A DNA stretch of 64,000 nucleotides from Cantharellus purpuraceus (Eukaryota > Basidiomycota > Agaricomycetes > Cantharellales > Hydnaceae). The stretch's first letter is position 1. The number at the start of each line of letters is the position of its first letter. The DNA lies in contig JALBUN010000023.1 in the NCBI GenBank assembly GCA_025174535.1, positions 186,001-250,000 of the forward strand, written 5' to 3'. The position numbers and the translations under genes are program-made. The notes under the pieces were generated by a model. It was not told where the DNA came from. It ran no database searches and worked only from the letters and a program-made list of their open reading frames with translations. This document shows, piece after piece, positions 48,113-58,569 of this stretch.

Positions 48113-50830
48113 TCATCGCAAGAAGCCTGTCCTCTTCCAGTTCTCAACCCATTTCCTAGCCAAGGCACTATCTGGATGTGCTGCAGCACGGAGGGTCGGA
48201 CTAGCAAGCTCAGTTTTCTTTGTGACCGGATTGTACCAGTTAGGAGCATTTCCTTCGTAACCGTACTTTTCTTCGAAGAACGCCAAAAGCTTGATGGTCG
48301 CTGTTTCCACAGGTAATCATCATCTCCAGTCTTGAGTAGGGCTACCTGACTTACGATTGAGGTTGGGGTCTGGATCAGATCTGCGCAAAGTATCTAACCA
48401 TTCCTTTCGTGAAACGCGTTTGGCACTCAGCCCAGCGGCCTCAAAGTGGTCCAGAATCTCTGACCAAGCCACATGTTTTGGCTGTACTATATGCCAGCAA
48501 AGCTTATGTCCGTTGCAGTCATGGTCTAGGAACTTTATCACTTCCTGAATCACTCTTGCAGCGGTGTCGACAGGCAGCCAAGCAGGGGTCTGTCAAGATG
48601 CGTGTCATATTGAAATAAGTTTGAGGGCACTCGTACCTCGTCTAAAGTGGGCAGTGCGCATATTGTTTGTGCACCCTATTATATGCTGAACCCTGAGTCC
48701 AGACTGCTCTGGATTTCAAAGGACCCTCACCTTGAGTATGAGAGAGATGGCTTCTGATTCATTCCAAATTCCGTTGCGCGAGTCTCCGACCAGCTGCCCG
48801 ATCCGGAGTACGCGAACATTTAGCAGGCTGGTTTCCGAAGCTATCTGGCAAAAGCTTCTCCACGATCCACTGCCAAAGAAAGACACCGACGGCGTAATGG
48901 GTCAGCTTTCAGCAACAACGCTCATGGACTAACCTTGGAACGTGCGTAACCCATCTGCTGGGCGACGTTGGGATCATCTGTTATTTCTTCGGGAATATCA
49001 CGAGGACCTGGCCAAGAAAACACCGCGCTGATGGACGAGCAGAAATAAAACTGCGCAGGCTTGGAACCTGTAGTCTCGAGCGCGAGCCTGCAGTTTAGTT
49101 AGCAGTCGTTGCATCTACGTGCACATTACCTCAGGCACACCTCATGAGATTCACTGCTCCTGCGATGTGAGGCAAAAAGCTGGCGATCCCAAGGTTGACT
49201 GCAGGGCCTCATATAGCAAAGCAAGAAAATAGAGCTATGTAGGGATTCTATATGGACGCGTTATATTTATATACCCTCCTCATTAAAAATAATAATAGTA
49301 ATAGTAATAATAATAAATATTAATGAGGAGGGTATATAAATATAACGCGTCCATATAGAATCCCTACTGAGCCAATCAACCCACAGTTGACAGGCCAAGC
49401 GCAATGAATGATGAGGGTTACACTTCTGCCCAGCTCGTCGTACATGTCCGCAGACAAACCCAACTTTTCCCTGGCGAAGTCAGCTGAAAGACAATATACC
49501 TTCTCCCTTTGTGACTGGTATGATTCGGCAACTCCACGAGTTCCCATGGACTGTGCGACGCGCTTCTCGGCTGCCGCAAGTGATGGTGCCCGCACAAGGC
49601 AGTAAACACTGACCACCTCACCATCCGTCAGAAACTCATTCAGTAGATGTGCACCCAGGGACCCAGTAGCACCAGTTAACAGTACCTTCCGGTGTAAAAC
49701 TCCAAATGAGCGACCAGTTCGTGTGCAGCGAAATGGTCTACCCACGCATTTTCCTTCCTTATTCGGGCTTCCCTCCCCAACCCTGGTGGTGTTGGACGCG
49801 AATGTACGGCATTTCTCGACAATGTTCTGCATAATGTCGGTTTGGCATGATTCCAAGGGCCTCGCAGCTCCAAAGGTCAAGTCCACAAGGTGCTGGCCAA
49901 TTCTACACTAATGAGTGTTCCTTTTTGAGATGTAGCAGGTATTAATGCACACTTACTCTTCGATGGATGGGTGGTCGAATACAAAGTTGTTGGACAACTT
50001 ATGAGGACCCAAGTCTGTGTTCTAAACCGCATATATTGAGCTGTTAGATCATCTGGATGTCTAGAATCTCACGCGTTGAATGGCGCTCCTAATCCTGTTT
50101 GCCTGAAGAGAATCCAGACCGAACGCAAACAAGTCAGTGCAGTCATTCAAGCCCTCTATTCTTTCTCCAATGATCTCCTTGATGATTTCATAGACCAAAG
50201 CGTTGCCTTGCCCTGGTGTTGTGATGCGCTTCTTCAAAGTAGCAACATCCGACTCTCCTTCCAGACATCGATACATATCCTCGATTACCCTCTCAAACGT
50301 TGTGTACGTGCGTGCCCGGATTGGTGAACCTTTGTCTGTCCGCGGGATTGGTGTACCGTACGGAAGAAACACGATAGCTTCGGGTGCGAGCTGTGGATGC
50401 GAAGGTGCATCGGCGTTCGCGGCTGCAAGCGCAGCGGCGATGAGCGTTAGGAGTTCCTCGGAAGTCTTCTCCTTTCCCCGTTCGGAAGGGAGAATAAGTG
50501 CACCGACTTGAGCTCTTCCAGAACCAAATATTATAACATCAGAGATGTATGGCGACTGGCCTCTTAGACAAAGCTCCATTGGGACTGGATTCGTTTTCTC
50601 CCCATTGATCTACATCAATGTTGCTCTGATGAGAAACTGGAAGGGAACTGGTATACGCTACATACCATGACGAGAGTGTCGTCCAAACGTCCGCAGCTAC
50701 GCCGTGGAGAGGCTCGGGCACATGTCACTCAAGATCGGCGTTGAAAGACTCACAATTTGAACGCATACTCCAGAGTAGGATGCATTCGATACAAGGTATG
50801 ACCCATCAGGTTGGTTACTCATAACCTACC
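48113..50830 (-). pseudogene. Adenylate-forming reductase (NRPS-like / Lys2-like), 5'-truncated
   Basis: The minus strand carries the last part of an A-T-R protein. It has the end of the adenylation domain (GRLDDTLVM then NGEKTNPVPMEL, TDKGSPIRARTY), a carrier domain with the phosphopantetheine Ser (FAFGLDSLQANRIRS), and the NAD(P)-binding reductase domain (KVLLTGATGSLGAHLLNEFL, IIHCAWPVN, SFLPHIAGAVNL, CSSISAVFSWPGP, MGYARSK, VRVLRIGQLVGD). The C-terminus is KWVENWKRTGFL. Spliced fungal introns are seen at about 50700-50640, 50090, 49960, 49199-49384 and 48630. The first 400 or so residues of the A domain are absent upstream of 50830, and one frameshift lies near 48857 (KLLP / IASETS). Intact relatives activate an acid with ATP, load it on the carrier and release it as an aldehyde or alcohol. 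This copy lacks substrate binding, so I call it a pseudogene. Confidence 0.8.
49239..49367. mobile_element. MITE-like perfect inverted repeat inside an intron
   Basis: Two perfectly complementary arms of 48 bp (49239-49286 and 49320-49367) start gtagggattctatatgg. They flank a 33-bp spacer of AAT/AGT repeats. TA at the outer end of each arm is compatible with a Tc1/mariner-type TA target duplication but cannot be separated from the arm. The element sits between donor GTGGGT (49384) and acceptor CTGCAG (49199) of a reductase intron. Without it, that intron would be 57 nt, the usual size here. There is no coding capacity. Confidence 0.88.
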
Positions 50831-51856
50831 CTCGTCACAACGACGGCATGCTCGCTTAAGCAAGTCGTTCAAGCTCTTTGACAGCATCCGTAAGGCTGCA
50901 ACAGTGAGTTTCTCCTCAAGGTCGTCCCAAAAACACTAAGGCAGTCCTCGGTGCCAGGTGGTATTTTGCCGCGTTTTCAGTGTTGCCATGTCAGCACACC
51001 GGTTTGTGCCATACACTGGAGGGATCCGGGTGTCATCCCAGATCGATGTGAATGAATGTTCGCTTTGGTACCCTCCTGACGCCCATTGATGTAGCTCATA
51101 CCTTCGGCCTATATTTAAGACCTTAAATCACGTCATCCGTGAATGCTCACCACCACGCTGGCCGAGTCATCGAGAGGTCGTACGGTCTTTCAATGCTCCA
51201 CGTCCAAGTTGCCGTGCAATGCAAGCGAGACTTGCGACACCTGCTGTCGACACCTTGCATTCATTCTATCGAACATCATTTCGCTCCACCTCACTGCTGT
51301 CTCGACCCTGCGTAAAACCATACTCAGTTCAGTATAAGTCTACTCAGAGTCATGCCCGACAGTGAGGTCACACGAAATATTGATGTCAAGCCCTTGAGTT
51401 TTGAAGTGGATCATTGGGAGCCACTGTATCACGGAGCACCCTCTTGAAATGATCCACGAACAGGTGCAATGGACTTGAGGTGAGGTTCCGGTAAAGCAAT
51501 AAATTCTTTCAACGAACTACCTCACTGCTTCGCCCGACCGCCTCCAGACCACTAACTCCCTCGTCGGGGTCTCAGCAGCCCGTCTCGTCATGTCACTATC
51601 GCTATACTCGACAGTGACTGTCTGAGAGACCATGATGTTGATGGATTCTCGTTGAGGGAACTCAGTCATTACTATCGTCGATGGGGGATTGAAATCACGA
51701 TCCCCCGATGTGCTCGTCGATAGCCCGAGTCCAGCCTGTTCACATTTAGCATCCCTTATACAATTTATACAGACCCATACGTACCCTAACGATAATCATT
51801 GAGAACGTGATCCCCTAAACACGTCAACAACCCAGAGTCAGCAAGCACCTTGTTGA
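50831..51856. other. Intergenic stretch, no gene seen
   Basis: The expected N-terminal adenylation exons of the reductase are not present here on either strand. Only ORFs shorter than 70 codons occur. Confidence 0.55.
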
Positions 51857-53279
51857 CTAACAAACACATACAATAATTGGGACCAATATATCAAACCCTA
51901 GTGGACGGTTACTCATCATCAGACAATGCGTCAGGAAAGCTAAAAGCCATTTCATACCGATATATTGCACGTCACTGTATGCCAGGTACGTTGCAAGCGA
52001 TACCACAAGCGCCGTCGAATAAATCGCGCCACTCTCCAGCAGAACCGCAATCACAGGCCGCAGCGAGTGGCCCCTGTTCTCGGGCGCAATCCGGACATGT
52101 ACCCGCCAGATCCTGTACCTATATCCCGTGTCCTGTTAGCATATGTCGACAGAGGTGGGAGTAATGTTACATACACGATCATGAAGGTGTCATAGATGTT
52201 CTGTATCAACGATGACATGAAGAATGCGGCTGCGCAGCCGGCCAGACTGGGCGCAGAGACCTGCCAGATCGTTCATGTTGATTCAGATATGTCCAGTGGT
52301 CAGACTCACCCCTAAAGTTGTTCTGCTATTCATCACCTCAATCGCGATGCCCGACGCTAGAGCGGTCACAAAGGATGAAAGGTTGAAAATTTAATACCAA
52401 TACAGGCCGTACGTACCGATACTGCCACACAGCAGGACCATGGGTGGGACAATTGTCCTTCTATCGTGACCTGAAGCGACATTAGCACGCGACAGAGTGG
52501 ATGTCATCAAGGAGGCACACCCCAGACTATGTACACTCTGTATATCTATACATCGCAAGTAAGTCCTTCGAATTTTGAACATGACTTATTAAATAACGCA
52601 CAGACAATGAATCTGCGACAGCTGTCAGAGTGATATACACTCCAGTGCGTGTCACCTGCAACTCGTGTCGCACAGCATCCCTAAAGCAGCCGGAAGGACA
52701 CATACCTGTTTCCTATGAGAGGGCTGCGTGTGAGTTGCGATTGAGGGTCGGATAAATGCAACATACCAGTTATTCACTGACAACAAGGAGGCGAAGAAGG
52801 CGTTAGGGTCCTGCGAATACTCTGGCAGCGAACCAATGAGCCCCCCTGAGATAAATGTGAGTGTCAAGTGAGTGAAGGGCCAATAGATGGCGTACCCATG
52901 GCCATACTGAGGCTTAAAGAGTAGTGGATAACAACGAATATCCACTGAAAGCAAAGACTGAACAACTGGATAACAGTTTAACAACACCTTGGAACTTACC
53001 ATCAGGAGTGCCGTTATAAGAAAAGGGCGGTTGACACCCTCTGAACGTCGTCTTAAGACATGTAAGCTATAAATGTCTATAGCCGTGAAGATGGAGTGGC
53101 TCACCTGTAGAGTATAAAGTAAGAGCAAATCAGGAACATCGCCTGCATGTGCACAAGATGTCAGTGGCACATAGGACATGGGTGGCACAGATGCCATAAT
53201 CCGTGCTTGCCTGATATGCTCCAAAGAGAACCGACTGGGATATGAAACCGATTATAACGGCGACGAGAACGCTCAACAT
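51857..53279 (-). CDS. Seven-TM integral membrane protein of a basidiomycete orphan family
   Basis: A multi-exon gene with ATG at 53279 (MLSVLVAVIIGFISQSVLFG, first membrane segment). Later exons encode HSIFTAIDIYSLHVL, RPFLITALLMVSSKVLLN, YAIYWPFTHLTLTFISGGLI, AAFFMSSLIQNIYDTFMIV and VLLESGAIYSTALVVSLATYL. The last exon is reached by an intron from GTATGA at about 52004 to CCACTAG at about 51903 and ends ILVPIIVCVC. Hydrophobic segments alternate with short charged loops, and the ESG-IYS motif in the sixth segment is typical of the DUF6533/6534-like 7-TM proteins that expand in mushrooms. They are guessed to be receptors, but no ligand is known. The exact exon borders in the middle (52100-52650) are not settled. 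Confidence 0.6.
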
Positions 53280-55017
53280 TGTGAGTTAGGAGAGACAGAG
53301 GGAAGGGAGTGTGTTCGATGGACTCGGACCCTCATTTTCTCCCTAGCCCAGCACTTATATAGCCTTTCAGAGACGGATTCCTGGGCTATTTCCCATGTAC
53401 TAAGGGTGTCCCCAGATCTCCACAGCGTGCTAGAAGCTGGAAATCAATGTACGAAGCACGAAGCATGCGCGATTTCTGATTACCCTCACCTCGGCTCGGT
53501 TGAGTGTTTGCATTACTAACTAATTGGGATTTGCGTGTACGAGTAAGCAAATACAAACCTGCAGCCAAGTAAATACAAGATACACACCTGACAAAAATCC
53601 GATAACGTGCTCTAGAGACCTGCTGCAGTTTATGCCTCGGCACAAAGGGAACTCGAGCTTCAACTCTGTGCTTCTCCCGCTTTCTGAAGACTATGCAGCG
53701 CAACCCTAACTCTGTATTGCGCCTCCCATGCCTAGTTCCCTCTTTCCAGATAAATGCCAGGCCACCCCACCTGGCTCGGAGCAGGTCCATAAGATTGTGG
53801 CAATGCCATAAATAATATATCGAGGAAGCTATATTCACCCGGCAGGACAAGGGGGGACGACGGGCTTCGGTAGTTCGCATCAGACCATGTCAAAGGGACT
53901 TATTACTGACTGAATCCGGGAGAGCCCAAATTACATTAAGGCGTTGAACAATATAAAATGCCTTTTCGAATACCGCATTAGAAGTCTCGTATCGTGTTCG
54001 CTTCGTGGCCCTTGATAATGGTCACAAATTCTAATGCGATCTGGGAATGAATCTTTTGGTAATAGGAACAGTGTGCCACCTTATCTGCTGTACAGAGAAC
54101 CACAGAACGGAAAGTCACCAACCTGGCTGACAGGGTGTGATTACGAGGACAACGGACGATTCACGAAGATAACTCGTGGCGTAAACATCCCTTACCCGCT
54201 GTACAGAGAACCACAGAACGGAAAATCACCAACCTGGCTGACAGGCTGTGGTTACGAGGACAACGGATGATTCACGAAGATACTCGTGGCGTAAGCATCA
54301 CATAGCTGTTTACATAAAGCATCGACTGTGGTGGGCTAATTGTGGTGAAATCTTTGATGACCAGAAGTGGAGCGTTGGCAGGTCCACATGCACTGCTGAC
54401 AATTATATCGTGCTGTGTCATCAATTGATCCATGGTGGGACAGCGATATATCAGTGAGCGAGCACATTCTTGAAGCTTGCCGACACCATGTTGAGTTTCA
54501 CCCGGTTCCCCTTCATATACTAAAATAAAGTCTTATGGCCCATTGTAGTGAGAGTCTCATATATCGCCTCTGCAATTGCTTGATTTGCCTTAGGAATATT
54601 GCCACCAGCTTCTGAGAATCTACAGTAGTGGTGATACGTATCCTAAGGAGAAGCATCCGAGGCACATGCAATGTCATGAAGATGCATACGCCCGCTGCAT
54701 TAGGTGTTTGAGAGAAGCTTCCCTATGCAAAGCAATGTGTGTGCTGTAGCGTGAGGAGCACTGGTTGTACTAGAATAGCAGCTGCAAGTAAACACATCCT
54801 TGTCTCTTGGAAGGAATATGGGATGGTGCAGAAAGAGTGGAACCAATTCTGAGACCACCAACATTCATATTCGTCGCTATAGGTTATGCATGGTGCCTGC
54901 ACTTTGTTTGCACTGCGAGAGCAGTAGCAGCATGGGTGGGTCCTTGAATCGGCAAAGAGGGATTGGATCACAGAGTGCATGCATATTGAACGTAAATCAA
55001 GCTGGCACTAGGTAGCT
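53280..55017. other. Intergenic stretch with a 111-bp tandem repeat
   Basis: A 164-codon minus-strand ORF at 53386-53880 lacks any recognisable domain, has many Arg and Cys residues, and is probably chance. Apart from the tandem repeat at 54.1-54.3 kb nothing was identified. Confidence 0.5.
54087..54307. repeat. Two-copy tandem repeat, period 111 bp
   Basis: Units 54087-54197 and 54198-54307 both begin gctgtacagagaaccacag and end near cgtggcgtaa. They differ at only a few positions. The first unit and its junction are open on the plus strand (YREPQNGKSPTWLTGC twice), but the frame is short. Confidence 0.93.
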
Positions 55018-55830
55018 TACTCTTCGATGGATGGGTGGTCAAATACAAAGTTGTTGGACAACTTATGAGGACCCAAGTCTGTATTCTAAACCGCATATAT
55101 TGAGCTGTTAGATCATCTGGATGTCTAGAATCTCACGCGTTGAATGACACTCCTAATCCTGTTTGCCTGAAGAGAATCCAGACTGAATGCAAACAAGTCA
55201 GTGCAGTCATTCAAGCCCTCTACTCTTTCTCCAATGATCTCCTTGATGATTTCATAGACCAAAGTCTTGCCTTGCCCTGGTGCTGTGATGCACTTCTTCA
55301 AAGTAGCAACATCCGACTCTCCTTCCAGACATCGATACATATCCTCGATTACCCTCTTGAATGTTGTATATGTGCGTGCCCGGATTGGTGTACCATACGG
55401 AAGAAACACGATAGCTTCGCAGCTGCAAGCGCAGGGGCGATGAGGGTGAGGAGTTCCTTGGAAGTCTTGTCCTTTCTCCGAATAAGTGCACTGACTTGAG
55501 CTCTTCCAGAACCAAATATCATAACATCAGAGATGTATGGCGACTGGCCTCTTAGACAAAGCTCCATTGGGACTGGATTCGTTTTCTCCCCATTGATCTA
55601 CACCAATGTTGCTCTGATGAGAAACTGGAAGGGAGCTGGTATACGCTACATACCATGACGAGAGTGTCGTCCAAACGTCCGCAGCTACACCATGGAGAGG
55701 CTCGGGCACGTGTCACTCAAGATTGATATTGAAATACTCACAATCTGAATGCATACTCCATGGTAGGATGCATAAGTCCTTAGTTCTGTATGACCCATCA
55801 GGTTGGTTACTCACAACTTACCCAAGAGAA
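55018..55830 (-). pseudogene. Partial duplicate of the adenylate-forming reductase (carrier region)
   Basis: This matches 49957-50830 nearly base for base, from ttactcttcgatggatggg to catcaggttggttactca. It covers the end of the A domain and the carrier (FAFSLDSLQANRIRS, Gly replaced by Ser before LDS). Compared with the first copy it has lost several short stretches near 55390-55490. The TDKGSP motif and the segment before it are gone, and the frame is broken. No reductase domain follows. It is direct in orientation and 5 kb downstream, so it is a local segmental duplication. Confidence 0.85.
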
Positions 55831-56139
55831 ACTTATTGAACATAGTGAGGAAGTCTGGACCAACCTTTGTGGGGTATCCATCTAGAACTACAAGTTCGTA
55901 CAACTGTTGAGGCAACGGCGCTAGTAAGCTAGAACACACGTGACTCACACCAGCCATACAGGCGTGACCGACTCATGTAACACCTCAGTGTTCTTACCAG
56001 ACACTGAGGTGAGCATCTGTTCTCAATTCATTTCGCATTGACTTACAGTAGTACAGTCTCTCCATAGGTACTATCCAATATTATTCCAGAGTGTTCTTAC
56101 CAGACACTGAGTATCTCCATAGCCACGTGATTACTTTTA

Positions 56140-56846
56140 CAGGTTATGGGCCTGCCAATAACAACAATGGAGTGAAAGGTTTTGTGGTTCCCAAGCTTGC
56201 CCAGGATGGGTCAAACTGGGTCACATGGAAAACCCAGATGCTAGCTACACTCAGGTCAAATAAAGGGGTGATGTGACACCTGAATGGCATGGTTAGAGTG
56301 CCAGACCTGCTCCCAGCATATGATGATGACACCATCATCACTGAATCGGATGAGGAAGCCTATGAAAAGGCTGAGAGATGTTGGGATGACTATTATCAGC
56401 TGATAAAGGTGCAGATTTATACAACAATTCTGGATGCACTCTTGATAGAGGTCAGGAAGTTGGCAACTGTGAAGGATCTCTGGAGTGCAGTATGTGCCAA
56501 ACATGAGAACACATCACTCACAGTCAAAGTGGACATATGCTGCTGCATGTACAAAATGAAGTGTGAAGATGACTCCAATGTATGCACACACCTGGAAACA
56601 TTGATGCATATGCAGGAACAGCTTGCGGGAATGGAAGCAGATCTTATGGATGATGAACTCATCACTCTAATCCTCAGATCACTCCCGAAATCATACTGAG
56701 CACTCATCAATGCAATATCACTGTCAGCAAGACATGCTCGGATCAAAATGAAGCCCAAGGCCATTGTTGGAAGCTTACTTGAGGAATTTGATAGGCTGAA
56801 AATAGAAGAGCACCAACTGAAGGCTTCAGAGAGTGCTCTCACTGTG
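56140..56846 (+). mobile_element. Copia-type retrotransposon remnant (gag fragment)
   Basis: The frame encodes a UBN2-like copia Gag: KLAQDGSNWVTWKTQML, ATVKDLWSAVCAKHEN, LEEFDRLKIEEHQL. It contains in-frame TGA at 56274-56276 (after GVM) and at 56697-56699 (after LPKSY); both replace an expected Arg. It ends abruptly at 56846 where the gypsy LTR begins, so the later element inserted into it or removed its 3' part. No protease, integrase or RT of this element remains. Confidence 0.8.
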
Positions 56847-57398
56847 TGTTATGACTATATTCATTAATGCCCAGATCCCCGTCCAATCCCCTCAGATCCC
56901 CGCGCATATGAAATCTATACTCCATTTGGAAACCGCTACATCTCCATTTACCTGTCCGATTGTCACCGCCAATTCCGCCCATCCGTCTCCGGTTCGAATT
57001 GATGCATCAGCATCACCATAGGAACCCAGACATCCGTCCCCATCAGACTCGGACATACGCACATAAGGCCGTTGGCCTTGGAGACCCATCACCGGAGTAA
57101 TTATTATTAGATTTTGAATATGTATTTAAGTTGCCCAACTGGGGACTTCATTCCCCAGTTCAAATATTGAATCACGCCTAGCTCCTAAGTCCAATCCCAA
57201 CTCTCTAAGTCGTACTCCATCTCCAAAATCTCGGACACCGGTATTAGTGAGGGCACAGCACATAAGCTGAAGCCAAGTCCGTTCCAACCCCCACGACATA
57301 CTCTGACCCCAACCCAACCTCCAACCCAACCTCCAACCCAACCTCCAACCCAACCTCCGATCCAATCTCCGACCCCCAATCGGACCTAGTGCGTAACA
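56847..57398 (+). repeat. Putative 5' LTR of the gypsy element
   Basis: It begins TGTTA and ends TAACA, a perfect 5-bp terminal inverted repeat of the TG...CA type. It starts exactly where copia homology ends. A gtatttaag TATA-like box lies near 57122. The borders rest on these signals only, because no second LTR is available for comparison. Confidence 0.6.
57311..57358. repeat. 12-bp minisatellite AACCCAACCTCC, four units
   Basis: Four perfect units are followed by diverged ones (gatccaatctcc). It lies within the LTR. Confidence 0.95.
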
Positions 57399-57523
57399 GT
57401 ATATTCAAACTGCCATACTCACTCCTACCAATGCCATGATCCACCACCAATTCTGAATGCACACGAATCGTTGAGGTACCCGCCCCCAGCATCAACACCA
57501 TCCCCAAGGTCATTGAGGAACTG

Positions 57524-58541
57524 ATGGACCACATAGAGGCCATCAATGAAGAAGATGACACCCCGCCCTCTCCAAATCTGGCGCAAGCCATCTCCCTGCT
57601 CGCTAGCAGCATCCGTAACCCACAAGCCCCTAAGTCCCGGACCAAGGTCCGAGAACCCGACCCATTCGATGGCTCCGATCCACGCAAACTCCAGCCGTTC
57701 TTGGTGCAATGCTGGTTGAATTTCCACGACCGCCCCGACGCATTCACATCCAATTGGGTGAAGGTCACCTTCGCCATGTCCTATCTCAAGGGCACTGCAC
57801 TGGACTACTTCGAACCGGCGCTCATGGACGACTCCGATGACCCGATATGGTCAGAGGACTACTCCGACTTCATCTCCGAACTTCAGTCCAATTTCAGTCC
57901 ATACAACCCTGAGGCCAATGCCGAGAACGAACTTGATCAACTTCAGATGAAGGAAAATCACAAAATCGCAAAATATATTGTGAGTTTCCAGCAGCTAGCT
58001 CCAAAAGTCCAATGGGGCAACGCCACACTCTGACACCAATTTTACGTCGGACTCCCATCCCGCATCAAGGACAAGATATCACGGGTTGGTAAGCCAGATA
58101 CTTTGGCTACCCTCCACAAGCTCGCCCAATCCGTTATTGGGAACGTCAATCCAAGGTCTCCCGTGAAAATTCGGCCAACAACAAATCGGACAAATCATCG
58201 GACAAGACACCAAAGTCCAACAAGGGGTCCGATAAGCGGGCCACCGCCAACTCAGGCCAGAAGTCAAACTCTGGTAATGCTGCCGCTTCCAGTTCCGGTC
58301 AGAACAACTCCGGCACCAGCAATAACTCTGGAGCTCACAAGAGTACTCCGGACCTCTCCACCAAGCTGGGGAAGGATGGGAAACTTACCCAGCAGGAACG
58401 CCAGTGCTGCATGGACAACAACCTCTGTCTGTTCTGCGGAAAGCCTGGTCACCAAGCCAAGGATTGCAACAAGGCAACCTCGTCCGCAGCAAAGGCAAAG
58501 GGCCGCGCCGCCAATGCCACGACGGACCAAAAAAAATAGTA
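57524..58541 (+). pseudogene. Gypsy Gag, interrupted
   Basis: The capsid-like part carries FDGSDPRKLQPFLVQCWLNF, KGTALDYFEP and an LQ-NF-PYN block. A TGA at 58031 stands where an Arg is expected before HQFYVGLP. A frameshift follows near 58130, then a Ser/Asn/Lys-rich linker and a CCHC zinc knuckle CLFCGKPGHQAKDCNK (about 58431-58478). The frame ends in TAG at about 58539. Confidence 0.85.
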
Positions 58542-58569
58542 AGCAGTCCTATAGCCTCCGTACGGGCTG

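Noticed and set aside
1..50830. Idea that the monooxygenase, the aldolase-family gene and the adenylate-forming reductase form one biosynthetic cluster
   Set aside because: They are 35-50 kb apart, two are pseudogenes, and housekeeping genes lie between them. No tailoring or transport genes were seen.
53386..53880. 164-codon minus-strand ORF
   Set aside because: It is rich in Arg, Cys and His without any motif and has no plausible exon chain. Probably chance.
54034..54270. Plus-strand ORF with repeated YREPQNGKSPTWLTG
   Set aside because: The repeat in the peptide is only the consequence of the 111-bp DNA duplication. The frame is short and has no support.
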